A DNA stretch of 64,000 bases from Adiantum capillus-veneris (Eukaryota; Streptophyta; Polypodiopsida; Polypodiales; Pteridaceae): contig CM043944.1 of assembly GCA_014529385.2 (NCBI GenBank), positions 178,362,740 to 178,426,739 on the forward strand, given 5' to 3'. Every line of letters begins with the position of its first letter. The first letter of the stretch is position 1. The position numbers were made by a program, and so were the translations under genes. Below the pieces are notes generated by a model, which saw nothing but the letters and a program-made list of their open reading frames with translations, was not told the DNA's origin and searched no databases. Of this stretch, positions 1 through 10,321 are shown in pieces.

Positions 1-133
1 ACATCAAAGAAGGGAAGAGAACGGTGAGGCCTCTTTTCCCTAAAGAAACTGTAGTCAAATTTATAACTCCAAAGTGGCCTAAAGGGGCTGCGTGAGCCAA
101 AGGTAAGGAGAAGTTAAGCCAGTCTGGAAACAC

Positions 134-658
134 ATGACCCCGAAGGGAGAAGCATCTGGCCAAGTAAGTGCTTCAAGCTCAGAAAGCCGGATTGTACCCA
201 GCTTGCCAAAGAGGAAGTCATCCGAAGCTAAGCGGCAGAAGGTCTCCTACCGATTTACACGACGCATGCGAGTGCTACCAATCCACTTCGACAATCCTAA
301 AGAAGAAGTGGTAAGAAGATTCCCATGTCCTAGGGAAGAGTGGTTTGGCTACTGCTCTCGCTCTTTTGGAAAGCGAGTGGAGGATCTTCCTCCTCTCCCT
401 GTACAACTTATCCTGAAGAAGCTTTCTACCACGGGTGAAACCCAGTGGGATGGGGAAGAGTTGCAATTGAATGGAGTAGAATGCATGCAACACGCCGACT
501 ACGGAAATTACCTGCAATTGCTATTAGCCAAGAGGCTGGGAGTGGTCAAACACGTCGCCATCACCCCGTACGTGCTGAGCAACGAAGGAAAGGTAGAGAC
601 CATGGAAGGCGACGACCTCTTGTGTATGTGCCCACTCATCAACATTGGCACGGTATAG
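134..658 (+). CDS. Uncharacterised ORF, 174 aa, upstream of Tat-like pol
   Basis: An open frame of 174 codons that I do not recognise. It begins with a Ser/Lys-rich, basic stretch (about residues 1-45, with KRK and RRMR clusters). A more globular part follows, containing HFDNPKEE, a Cys-Pro-Arg-Glu-Glu-Trp cluster and a Leu/Pro-rich segment. The frame seems to continue further left, because 1-130 also reads as a basic, Pro-rich peptide with one stop. It lies directly upstream of a peptide related to the Gy2 leader peptide (661-810) and of a broken RNase H/integrase, so it is most likely part of a retrotransposon rather than a host gene. There is no zinc knuckle, protease or polymerase motif. 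The assignment as coding rests on length and amino-acid composition only. Confidence 0.35.
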   Translation: MTPKGEASGQVSASSSESRIVPSLPKRKSSEAKRQKVSYRFTRRMRVLPIHFDNPKEEVVRRFPCPREEWFGYCSRSFGKRVEDLPPLPVQLILKKLSTTGETQWDGEELQLNGVECMQHADYGNYLQLLLAKRLGVVKHVAITPYVLSNEGKVETMEGDDLLCMCPLINIGTV

Positions 659-660
659 AA

Positions 661-909
661 AATGGGCCGACGGCATTTCCGTTCAGATTCTTGCAGCATA
701 TGCATGTGAATATCTATGTAGATAGGAAAGTCTTCTACCAACAGAAGATTGTATACCTATTTGGTGCGGCGGTACTAGGAGAAATCCTCAATTCCTCGAA
801 CCCTCAATCCTCTTTTCTCCCTCAATACGGTACTAGGGTGATCGTATACCTATTTGGTTCTGGCACTAATGTTTGCTACCACAAAGTTCTGCTCCTATCT
901 CCTGCCTAG
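661..909 (+). CDS. Frame with the RK-QQ-IV-LFG peptide motif
   Basis: This frame is open from before 661 to the stop at 907-909. Residues encoded at about 697-805 contain the spaced pattern N-x-Y-V-x-R-K-x3-Q-Q-K-I-V-Y-L-F-G, then L-G-E-I-L-N-S-x2-P. A clearly similar pattern is encoded in both LTRs of the Gy2 element (37842-38057 and 45867-46085). The DNA here also repeats itself: GTATACCTATTTGGT occurs near 750 and again near 844, and CGGTACTAGG near 769 and 827. The upstream ORF ends at 658 in a different frame, so the two may once have been one protein split by a frameshift. The function is unknown. It is not a recognisable part of RT or RNase H, although it sits where that region of pol would be expected. 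Confidence 0.4.
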   Translation, partial: NGPTAFPFRFLQHMHVNIYVDRKVFYQQKIVYLFGAAVLGEILNSSNPQSSFLPQYGTRVIVYLFGSGTNVCYHKVLLLSPA

Positions 910-936
910 ACCCTTTGTAATCCTGACAATGGAAGA

Positions 937-1600
937 GGTTTTCCCATATGTAATGCGACACATGGATGTCTCATCTAGGATCTCTAAGTGGTTAATTAGA
1001 TTATAAGAGTTTGACTACACTATGCAAGTAGAAAACTCCACCAGGGCTAGTTTAGCGGGAATTCTCACTCATCGCCACTATGAGAAGAAGCTGAAGGTCA
1101 ACACGGAAGCAAAGGAAGAAACACCAATGGTAGAGAGTCCTAGGTTAGAAAGAGCTCACTCTCTTTTCTTTGACGGAGCATACAAGAGAACCAGTCTGCA
1201 GCTGGCATAGTCATTTTCAATGAGCAACAAGAAAGAGTATTCTCCATCGGGCAGTTATTACACTCCCACTCCAACAATGAAGCAGAATATGCAGCCCTAA
1301 TTCTTGGGGTGGAACAATGTATTTCACAAGGAATTCAACACCTAAATGTGTTTGGCGATGCTTTGCTTTTGATAAGGCAGATGAATGGCACTTGGGTTTG
1401 TAAAAATTAGGTTTTACTTGGTCAACTACGCCAAGTTAAGGATCTTCTAAGGAAATTTGAAGCAGTGAAACTATTTCATGTCCCTAGAGCAGAAAATCAG
1501 GAGGCAGATGCTCTAGCCAAAGAAAGAATACAAGACGTTCCCGTAGAAGCAATCAAACTGAAGCTACCCCTCTTTCAAGGTAGTGATGCTATGCATGATA
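937..1600 (+). pseudogene. Ty3/gypsy (Tat-like) RNase H plus second RNase H, broken
   Basis: The end of a classical Ty3 RNase H domain is readable at about 937-1075 (ISKWLIRL, then a stop, then EFDY). It is followed by a second RNase H domain beginning LFFDGAY (about 1157) and continuing with NEAEYAALILG (about 1274) and ENQEADALAKE (about 1492). A second, archaeal-type RNase H between the first one and the integrase is the hallmark of the Tat lineage of plant Ty3/gypsy elements. The frame is broken by a shift near 1190-1210 and a TAG at 1408-1410, so no active protein can be made. Reverse transcriptase is not found upstream; the unrelated ORFs above occupy its place. The domain identity is fairly certain and the lineage assignment is likely. 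Confidence 0.75.
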
Positions 1601-1662
1601 TTGTCAGCTTTCTAGATACAGGAGAATGTTCGGAAGGATACACCAAAGGCCAAAAATAGTGG

Positions 1663-2920
1663 TTGGTAAGGAAGGCTACCAGATACCACCTTGTAAACGA
1701 GCACTTGTATTGTAAGGGCAAGGATCAGATTCTTAGGCGGGTGCCAACCTCCAGTGAGATCACAGAGGTAATTTCAAGTTTCCATGATGGCGTTTGCGGC
1801 GGTCATTTTGCTCTAGATATCACTAGTAGGAAGATTCTACAAGCAAGATACTCTTGGCCTAGCTTGAACAGGGATGTACACCATTGGTGTAAAACATGCA
1901 AGGCATTTCAAGTGGCTAGTGATCGCACATTAACCTATGAGCCACAAACTCCTATCATCTCATATGGTCTATTTGAGAAATGGGAATAGATGCAATTGGT
2001 CCTTTACCAAGGGCCCAATCAAGTAAACTATACATCATAGTGGGTGTAGACTACATGACCCATGGGCAGAAGCAACATCCACCACCCGCATTACAGCCCG
2101 AGAGGTAGCAAAGTTCATTTTTGAGCATATCTGTTGCCATTTTGGCACTCCTCTAGAGATAATATCAGATAGAGGACCAGGTTTTAGAGGCTATCTGGTG
2201 GGAGGACTGATGAAAACGTTAGGTATCACACACCGACACTCCACACCATACTATCCACAATGCAATGGTTTGGTAGAGAAGGTAAATGGAATGATCTGCA
2301 AAATCATCACAAAGTAGGTGAACAATCACAGAGGAGACTGGGATAAACATCTCATGGCGGCTCTGTGGGTCTACCAAACGACGTTTCGAACATCACTAGG
2401 TTTCACCCCTTTCCATCTAGTTTATGGGAAGGAGGCAATTCTACCCATTGAGGTACAGATAGCCAGCCTACAACTCTTGGCTAGCCAGATACATCACCCA
2501 ATTATAAATATCTAAAACCACATCCTGGATCTGGAGAGGCTCCAACTAGATAGGAAAGAATCAATCAACCACTATGCAACGCAGGCAGAACGACACCGGC
2601 TCACTTTCAATCAAGGGCTTAAAGAGAAGGGCCTGGAAAAAGGTATGTTAGTGGTGAGATACGACAACAGATTTGACACCAGGAAGGACAAGAAATTTCA
2701 ACCCAAATGGGAAGGACCATTCATCGTCAAGAAACGCTATGAAAATGGCAGCTATAGGCTGATGGAAGCAGATAGGAGAATTCACAAGACTAGAGTCAAT
2801 GGATGGAGGCTGAAAAGGTGTTTTCTTCGGTTTGATCCAGAGTACATGCTAGACATTCCAGAAGAGGGAGAACCCTCTAACTCCACAACTAAAGATGTAG
2901 AGGAAGGGCTAGAAGCATGA
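1663..2920 (+). pseudogene. Ty3/gypsy integrase, broken (same element)
   Basis: The integrase follows the double RNase H in the normal order. An HHCC zinc-binding region lies at about 1780-1900 (His and His in HDGVCGGHF, then CKTC). A DDE core runs from about 2040 with VGVDYMT, SDRGPGF (about 2167) and GLVEKVNG (about 2269). The C-terminal part includes the conserved KWEGPF-like segment (2705-2730) and ends at the stop at 2918-2920. Stops at 1987-1989 and about 2314, and frame changes near 2515 and 2640, split it into pieces. No chromodomain is apparent at the C-terminus; the tail is acidic (PEEGEPSNSTTKDVEEGLEA). It is an inactive remnant of the plus-strand Tat-like element at the left edge. 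Confidence 0.75.
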
Positions 2921-3099
2921 ATGCCTCTAGCCAGATGGGAGGGCTAATGATGGTCGGCTTTCGAAACCGTGACCGTGAGAACCACACCCTAAGGAAGGGA
3001 AGGCTTCTTACCAAAAGAAGAAGAAGAAAAAAAAGAAGCCCTTACCATTCACCATACCCCCCCCAAGGTTCACCACTAGTGGGGCGTCGCCAATTTGTC
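2921..3099 (+). other. 3' untranslated spacer of the left-edge element
   Basis: Purine-rich DNA (AAGAAGAAGAAGAAAAAAAAG around 3017-3037) follows the integrase stop, and C-rich DNA comes next. This is the expected position of a polypurine tract and 3' LTR, but no LTR start can be fixed because microsatellite DNA begins at once. Confidence 0.3.
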
Positions 3100-3257
3100 C
3101 ACACCACTCCATTATCGCCAAAAGACGAGCTCTCTCTCTCTCCTACTGCCCGGCTCCGCCAATATTGTCTCTCTCTCCTACTCTGCCGCTACATCACACG
3201 GCCCGGTAGGTGCATTGGTGCCTCTATCACACCCTCCGGCAGGCCGCCATAGATATT

Positions 3258-3302
<45 letters not shown>

Positions 3303-3414
3303 AATATTCTCCCTCCCTCTCTCTGCTTGTCCACACTCCAGCCCCGGCGGGCCGCTACACCCCCCCCTCTCGTCCACACTCCCTTCGGCCTTATACCCCC
3401 CCTCCTTGTTTTCT

Positions 3415-3493
<79 letters not shown>

Positions 3494-3537
3494 GAGCGGT
3501 CCCGCAGGTCTTAGAGGATCCTCTCTCTCTCTATCCA

Positions 3538-3601
<64 letters not shown>

Positions 3602-3695
3602 TCTCTCTCTTTCCCCTGTCCTCTTCCCCCCCTCACGACCTCCCACCCCCTCTCTCTCCCTCTTTTTCCCTTGGTGGGAACCGCCACTTGGAATT

Positions 3696-3772
<77 letters not shown>

Positions 3773-4130
3773 GTCTCTCGTTGACTAAGCCTCTCACCCC
3801 CCCCCCCCCTTCGTTTTCGGCCGCTGTCAAGCCCCGCCTCTCTCTCTCACGCTCGCAACCCCGGCCCCCGCGGGCACCTTGGATATACACAACCACACAC
3901 ACACCACCAACCCCCTATCCTCTCACCCCCCCTCTCTCTCCACACCCTCTCCCTCTCTCCTCGCGCTCGCGCACTGTAGGCGGCCACCCTCTCACTCGCG
4001 CTCTCTCTCACGCAGCCTGTGCAGCGCCGTCCCCAACACACACACACTCACACACACACACACACACACACCCTAGCACACACACACCCACCTTATTCAC
4101 CATATTCCCTCGCCCCTCTGTCTCTGTGTT
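3100..4130. repeat. Compound microsatellite cluster: (CT)n, poly-C, (CA)n
   Basis: Long (CT)n runs lie at about 3259-3298, 3450-3491, 3541-3600 and 3699-3770. A C run of about 36 bases sits at about 3416-3451 and (CA)n at about 4037-4085. Short GC-rich islands with GGCGGGCC/CCGGCAGG words separate the runs. Long apparent open frames rich in Ser/Leu or Arg/Glu here are translations of dinucleotide repeats, not genes. Confidence 0.95.
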
Positions 4131-4500
4131 GCCAGGTTTGAAAAAATCAAAAAAGAAAAAAAAAAATTAATACCCACCCCCCAATTCCCACACACGCATA
4201 CACACACACATATAAATACATATGCACACACATATATATATATATATACACACACGCTCACTCACATATACCTACATACATACACACGAGACGCATATAC
4301 GCACGCACCTAAAAATACAAAAAAAGAAGGAAAAACAAAAACGATATCGACATTGACAAAGAAGGAGAAGCCCGAATCACGCGACACCGACAACAAAAAG
4401 AGCAAATGCGCCGAAGGCATGTCCCGGCCGACCCCGAAAAGACGTACATGCTACACCAACGCACCGGCAACACACCATGCGCCGGCATCACGCAACCATG
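4131..4500. other. A-rich and CA/TA-rich spacer
   Basis: An A-rich stretch (4141-4168) is followed by (CA)n/(TA)n DNA, with ATATATATATATA near 4233, and then A-rich, moderately GC-mixed DNA up to 4500. No coding or RNA feature is supported. Confidence 0.5.
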
Positions 4501-4750
4501 ACACCATTTTCAGTAATTCGTAGGTTATCATCATCATTTTTTTAGTTTTCACCCAAGCCTTGTAAAATTCCCAATTTGTAAATTCCCTCTCTCTAGGTGA
4601 TGGTCAAAAAGGCCCACCTAGAGGTTTTAATTTTAAATAACTCCCAAGACAAAGGAAGGGTCAACCACACCGGGCCCACCGCCTTGCTTTATCTCCCCAA
4701 TTAGCTTACCCTAATCAAATCGGGATTACCTTAATCCAAGCAGCCAACAC

Positions 4751-4760
4751 CTATAAAAGG
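4751..4760 (+). promoter_or_regulatory. TATA box of the LTR-like region
   Basis: CTATAAAAGG matches the plant TATA consensus. A G run of about 14 bases follows at 4780-4794. Confidence 0.45.
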
Positions 4761-4970
4761 ACACTAAGAGGTCACTATCCGGGGGGGGGGGGGGCAGTTC
4801 ATGAGAGGTCAGCACTTGGTAGAGTTTTAGTGGGAAGAATTGACACTATTGGCATCACGGGGACGGGGCTTGTGTGATGGTTTGCTTTGGGAATTGCACC
4901 ATGTGAAGGGAGCTACGTCCACCTCTCGACTCCAATGGTCGATGCACACACACATACACGTTCTTGGTAG

Positions 4971-5123
4971 CAAGTTTCACAATCATCGAGTCGTCGTTAG
5001 AGAACGCACCAAGTAGTTTCACCATCTTCGAGTCGTCGTTAGAGAACGCACCAAGTAGTTTCACCAAGTAGTTTCACCATCATCGAATCGTCGTTAGAGA
5101 ACGCACCGAGTAGTTTCACCATC
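4971..5123 (+). repeat. 43-bp tandem repeat (about 3.5 copies)
   Basis: Three and a half units of about 43 bp share the word TCGTCGTTAGAGAACGCACC (about 4991, 5034 and 5089), followed by AAGTAGTTTCACC. The third junction carries an extra AAGTAGTTTCACC. Copies differ at only a few sites, so the expansion is fairly recent. Confidence 0.85.
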
Positions 5124-5540
5124 TTTTCTCCCTACCTCTCTATCACCACAGTGTGCCGCCTCCCTGGAAGGAAGGTCATTGTAAGTACTGCAGAAATAAT
5201 TCTCCCTTACACCCACGAGGGTTTTCATCATTTGTCAATCTCTGTGTGTGTGTGTGTAATTTTGTGGTGTTCACATCATCCTAGTCTGCGTCCTAGCTGC
5301 TTAAAGCTAGGTGGTGCCCCCCCTGTTCGCTTTACCGTGATCGGCTCGAGGCGTGCCATCGGCCCCCGACGTTTTACAGACCGTCGGGGTTTGGGTGTCG
5401 CTTTGCTCTGTCAGTGGGTCCGCATTAACAATGCCTCCTCCCCTCCTAGTAGGAGCCCTCGAGGAGGATGGTGTATCACCCTAGGGTATATGTTTTGCAT
5501 GGGTATTACCATTGTGCTAATGCAGGCCATGTAGTGTAGC

Positions 5541-5996
5541 CCTATATGTATACTGAGTCAATGCCTGGAAAAAATCAATGTTGTGCGAGAGGAGGGAATA
5601 ATCAATATGCTTATTGGCATTTGATGCTAAGGTCTCCTACTTTGGCATAACCTATTTTAGAGTGGTGAAATAATAAGAATTTAAATTGTATCGCTATTTG
5701 TTTGATTGACTTTTCATTCTCTTGTACGGCTGGTATGTCTTGCTTCGTGGAGTTACACACTTTTTTTAATCCAAAGACTGAATATGTCATAGACTTGGTC
5801 TATTGTTTAAAGATCCAAATCTAAGACTGACTCTTTTGAGCTTGCCATAAGCTCTTGGGTAGCCAAATCTTCTTCTCATTTTGTTTTGGTTTTCTGGGCT
5901 TTGGTTCTGGTTGGATCTTAGGTGTTTGTACTGAAGGGAGTTCCCTGCACTATCTCTTTAAAATCCAAAGCTTGTCTCGATTGCCTTGAACTGCAA
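5541..5996. other. Unassigned spacer
   Basis: No coding frame, repeat or RNA gene could be supported in this AT-rich stretch. Confidence 0.4.
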
Positions 5997-7640
5997 TTAT
6001 TTAGTGACATACTTCATGGCAACAATGATATATTGGACATGAGTCCTATAAGCGGGTAGTGAAATTGGACCTGCAAAGTCTATACCCCACTGAGCAAAAG
6101 CCCTAGCTCCCATCATTGGCCTTAAAGGCATCTCATCCCTCTTTATTGGCACTTTGGCAAAAATCACATCTTTTAACATATTCTTCATCGTCCTTATGTA
6201 ATGTAGGCCAGCATATTACCGTGATTAAGACAATTTTTTGTTGTGTTATCTCCTGAGAAATGGCCTCCACTTATTCCTCCATGTGGCTGATCTAAGATTG
6301 GAAAATGCCTCGAGGAGGTCACCTAATAAAAATGTAACCTATCACGTGAGTTCAACAGAAGGGTATTTAAAGTTCTTGAAACTTACAAAAATATATATAC
6401 AAAAGGGAATTATTTTTTCATATTTGAAAACAACTTACAAATTTTAAAAGAAAAGGGTACATTATATTCTTAACAAAATTCACAGATAAGGGGTTTTACA
6501 AACATGTCTTGAACGCACGTGATATGGTAGTTTTACACATAGTGAATCCCCCGAGGAAAATGCATGCTTTTTGTTGTGCATAATCTGAGCCGATTATCCT
6601 TTTCTCTCTTATAGAGATGATTTTCAATCAATGTGAAGTCTCTATCCTCTACTTTCATAGCTCTTTGACGTGTCCTAAAGGTATTTTCAGGAAACATTCT
6701 CGTTGTTAGGTAGTTAAGTATATATTGAATCCATTCTGGTGCAATTGTCACTTGAAACAACGTTGCATGTTCTACTGGTGGTGTAGATTTACATGTAGCG
6801 CAATTAATAACATATTCATGAACATCAGCGCACATATTTGGTCAGTAAACTCCTAATTGTTTCAAGTGCTGATATGTTTTCACTTGCAAGAAATGAAATG
6901 ATAAGGCCTAAATATGTGCTTCTAAAAGATAGCAATTGTACTCTTCTGGACTTATGCATAGTCATAAAATGTTGTTTGATCCTAAATGATACAAACGTCC
7001 ACCAATTAATTGAAAGTTCTTGGACTTCCAAATTGTCTGTCGTTTAAATTATTTCTCAGTATTATCAGACTCTCCTCCATTGGATAGTAAACTGATTATT
7101 TTATGAGACCACTTGGGTACCATTTCAACATTGAAGATATATACATCATGGATGTCATTGTCTATGCCTTCTCCATGTGGCAATTTGGAAAGATGGTCTG
7201 CTCTAAGATGTGTTCGTTCTTTTTTAACCACTACTATAAAATCAAACCCCAGCAATATGATAAATCATCATATAATACATCCGGTATTGCATATTTGTTT
7301 ACAAGGTATAAGCTTGATGATCATTTAAAAACACAAACTGGTTTTCAAGGAGATAATGCCAAAATTTCTTAACAACATATATCATCCCTAGCCCTTTTGT
7401 CTTAGTGGTTGTGTAGTTCTTTTAGTATTGTTAAGTTGTTTGCTAGCATAACAGACTGAGAAATCCATATTTCCTTCTCCTGGCTAAGCCAATATACATC
7501 CTATAAAAAATGTTGAAGCATCAATATGAACATGAAAGATCTTTTCCCAATCTGGTGCTTTTAATCAGGGAGAAAATATGAGTGCTCTTTTCAACTTCTA
7601 AAATGACTCATCACACTCCTCTTCCTTGGTTCTGGCTATC
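5997..7640 (-). pseudogene. Ty3/gypsy pol fragments (RNase H to integrase), decayed and rearranged
   Basis: Read on the minus strand, 7640-7380 gives the RNase H start (LKAPDWEKIFHVHIDAS, then ILAQPGEG and CYASKQLN). 7255-7060 gives the RNase H end and linker (RADHLSKLPHGEG, then VPKWSHKIISLLSNGG). 7030-6785 gives the integrase zinc-binding region (ADVHEYVINCATCK). A second linker-like piece follows at about 6760-6540 (PEWIQYILNYL, then LYKREKDNRLRLC), and the integrase core start at 6115-5997 (WGIDFAGPI). The linker-type sequence occurs both before and after the zinc-binding part. This suggests two overlapping fragments were joined near 6765. Many frameshifts and stops make it inactive. The palindrome-bearing leader at 8.65-9.33 kb lies upstream on the same strand and may belong to it. 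Confidence 0.75.
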
Positions 7641-8650
7641 TGTACAAAACTTTCACCTCTACAATACTTTGTCAAAATAGTGATTCTCACTTAAGTGCTC
7701 TATGGTAATGATCGATATAATTAAAGGGTTAATTCCATCCAAACAATCGTATATAAGAACTTGATTCCATATGAGAGCTCTATAAATTGATCTAAGGAGA
7801 CAGACGGGATCATTAGGAAGGGAATGGCGTCTAGGAGGGCCTTTTAAAATTCCACAAGATTACAAAAAGGATTTGGAAATGTACAAATGGAAGGTTCACA
7901 TGTGTCCCAAAATGGTGGGTATGGCAAAGGGTTAAAAAGATTCCAAGCGGAGTTTCTTTTGGAGAGATATGGATGTCTGTTTTATTTATGGAGTGGAGAA
8001 ACCACTAGTTTTTTTGAAGAGCCATCATAGCTTTACTAAAGTGAGTGTGAATGTAGTTCAAATTTAGCCATTGGGGGATGGTGGTGGGATGAAGGGTTGA
8101 GGTCCAAGATCCACAATCCACGAGAGGGAACAATATACACCCTTGGATCTCTATTAGATCAAGGGCCCTTGTGAAAAAGTGCTTTTTGCTTGAAGGGGTG
8201 ACTCCTAGACCTTAGATCTTTGCCTAGATCAAGGCCCCTCAATCACAAGTGCCCTCCTATATGCCCCCACTTGCTTTCAGATTCCCCCAACAACTATATT
8301 TTTTGAAAAAAGCCATCATGGCTTGTCATTATTCCCCTCCACCTTTCAATGTAATGATTGATGTCCCCCTCAACTTTCCACATTTCATGCAGCTCTCCAA
8401 GAATATCTTCAAAGAGCCCTCATTTAAGAATACTTTCCATTTAAACCTTTAAAAGAGATACCACCTTTTTTGAATATTCTAAGCTTAAAACTACTCACAT
8501 TACAACATTGACTTGTAGAAAACCATGGAAAGGTCCTTATTTTTCTTTTTGTTCTCACCTCTTGTGTTAAAAAAAGATTTCAAATTACGGTTAAGCAAAA
8601 ATTAGCCATTCCTTAAACTGCCAAATAAAGAGGCCCTCCTAGACCCCATT
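7641..8650. other. Unassigned spacer between pol fragments and leader repeat
   Basis: On the minus strand the part nearest 7650-7690 may still be decayed RT sequence, but no conserved motif is readable. If the pol and leader belong to one element, gag and protease should have been here; none could be recognised. Confidence 0.35.
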
Positions 8651-8728
8651 CTCATCCTAATGTCCTAGGGTCACAAGGAGGGTTCTTGGACAGTCAAAAC
8701 AGTTATTTGAGCCCTAAAATGAGCCTCC

Positions 8729-8752
8729 GAACTTCATACATGTATGATATCT
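8729..8752. other. Palindromic motif, leader copy 1
   Basis: The core is TTCATA-CATG-TATGAT; the inner 14 bp TCATACATGTATGA are perfectly palindromic. It occupies the same place in the module as the 63636-63659 palindrome but has a different sequence. Confidence 0.6.
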
Positions 8753-8979
8753 AAGTGCTCAGAATTAGCCCAAACTTTAAATTTAGACCCTCCTTGATGT
8801 GCTCTATTCACCTCAAGTTCTGCTTTGTAATTCAGACACCCCTTGGCAAGTCTATCACCCATAATTCTGTCTTAGATGTTGTCAGCTTCTCTAGGACAAA
8901 CATTATCCAAATTGGATGACACTTGATCTCTAAGCTTGTTCTGGGGTGCTAATCACTCTGGTCTCTAAAAATTCCCGTC

Positions 8980-9003
8980 AAACATCAAACGCGTATAATG
9001 TCT
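8980..9003. other. Palindromic motif, leader copy 2 (decayed)
   Basis: The centre is CGCG. The left arm reads AAACATCAAA and the right arm TATAATGTCT, so only part of each arm still pairs. Confidence 0.5.
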
Positions 9004-9257
9004 TTTGTGCAATAATGAGGTAAAACCTTTTCCATCGGTCCTTCACCACGCAAGCAACTCACAGTGGCTATCAAAACTCACTTTCAACACTTTGTGCTAG
9101 ATATGATCACTTCAAGCATTCACTTTGTCTAGATCCATCTCTTGGCCTTTAAGCCCAAGATTCAAATTCAATGGAAATTTTGCCTATTTGCTTCCTAAAT
9201 GCTCTAGATCACAAGGGTGCACACAGAAGTGTCCTTTGGCTCAAAATCTGGCCTCTA

Positions 9258-9281
9258 AGACATCATACACATATGATGGCT
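9258..9281. other. Palindromic motif, leader copy 3
   Basis: The left arm is AGACATCATA, the centre CACA and the right arm TATGATGGCT. Nine of ten arm positions pair. Compared with the 63.6-kb copy, one arm base and its partner have both changed (C to A, G to T). Confidence 0.65.
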
Positions 9282-9330
9282 ATCTCGTCATATGAAATTC
9301 TATATCTGCCCTAGGTGCTCCTTGATGTGT

Positions 9331-10321
9331 ACAGCATGCACAAGTTCTCAAAACAATTTTTGGAAAAGATTTCATAAAATCACCACTTTTTTCCAAGGAG
9401 CTTCCTAGAAAGAGTAAAATCTTATCTTTATTCAATCTATATGTTCAAATGAAATGAAACTTGGTGTATGTGCTCAACACAACATGAAAAATCTGTGTAT
9501 AATGTCAAAAGGTCAATCCCCGGGGGATTCACTATTAGTAATGGGGGATGTCACCTGCGTGCATCAAAATTAGATAAACCCCCCTTCATATGGTATCTTA
9601 CTTGCTAACCTAACCCCTACATACGGACAAGATACGGACATTCTTGCAATGAGCCAACCCCTCTCATACGGATTTCGTACGGGATGTAATGACCCACTAT
9701 TTTATGTATACTAGTAACATAACAATTTTAGAAGCACATTCTTTTGCAAAAATACATGTTGAACTGCAAATGAACAAAAGTGTACATTGTAGTGTTCTCT
9801 CTATGAGAAGAAGAGGAGAGAGAGATATCCGAGCGTTTAAGAGAGAGAGTGGGGATAAAGAGACAGAGGTGTTCACCCTATGCATTTTCATTGGAAGGTC
9901 GTCCTGTGAAAGTGCAACTGCACGTAAACTAATGGCACGCAAAGGGCTACCAAATAGTCTAGAAACTTCAGTAGTCATTGGCCTCACCATCAAAGAGGGT
10001 GCAACTCTGCACATATAAAAATCTGTAAAACACTTTATAGAAAAGGTGTGAAAAACGCTTGCCCACATCATAACTTTGGGGTTCCCACTCTAGCCGCCAA
10101 CATGTGCAAAGTGCACTACTTTGCACACTATAATGTTTTACAATGCATGGGAATGCTAACTGCATTTATATGGCCAAGTAGTGGGGGTATGTGAAGGCTG
10201 TGTTAAAAAATATCATGGTTAGAGAAAGTGGTGGATTAATTTGGTGTATGTTAAGGACATCTTATAAGTGTCAGGTCATGTAACCAACAAATGCACCGGG
10301 CCAATTAGGTAAATACATAAA
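9331..10321. other. Unassigned spacer
   Basis: Short words such as TACGGACAAGATACGGACA (about 9623) recur, but no coding domain is recognisable. Open frames of about 110-125 codons on both strands at 9690-10070 overlap each other and carry no known motif. Confidence 0.35.

Larger units (their letters stand above)
4500..5540 (+). repeat. LTR-like promoter region, possibly the 3' LTR of the left-edge element
   Basis: The segment resembles LTR U3-R-U5 structure. It has a TATA box CTATAAAAGG at 4751-4760 in a CA-rich context, a transcribed-leader-like region with a short tandem repeat, and no coding frame with known motifs. It lies downstream of a plus-strand integrase, where a 3' LTR would be expected. 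Neither terminal TG/CA nor a partner LTR could be identified in the window, so the limits are approximate. Confidence 0.35.
8650..9330 (-). repeat. Palindrome-bearing retroelement leader module (diverged)
   Basis: Three short palindromes at 8729-8752, 8980-9003 and 9258-9281 are spaced 251 and 278 bp apart. Read on the minus strand, the DNA around 8729-8800 aligns with 63600-63680: both contain GGGC(T/C)AATTCTGAGCA, then a palindrome, then a TTTTGAGGC- or CTCATTTTAGGGC-like word. This is therefore a diverged relative of the leader that follows the LTR at 60861-61897, in opposite orientation. No LTR or primer-binding site was found next to it. Confidence 0.6.

Noticed and set aside
3095-4170. 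Open frames of 100-254 codons on both strands
   Set aside because: They translate (CT)n, poly-C and (CA)n; no non-repetitive coding sequence is present.
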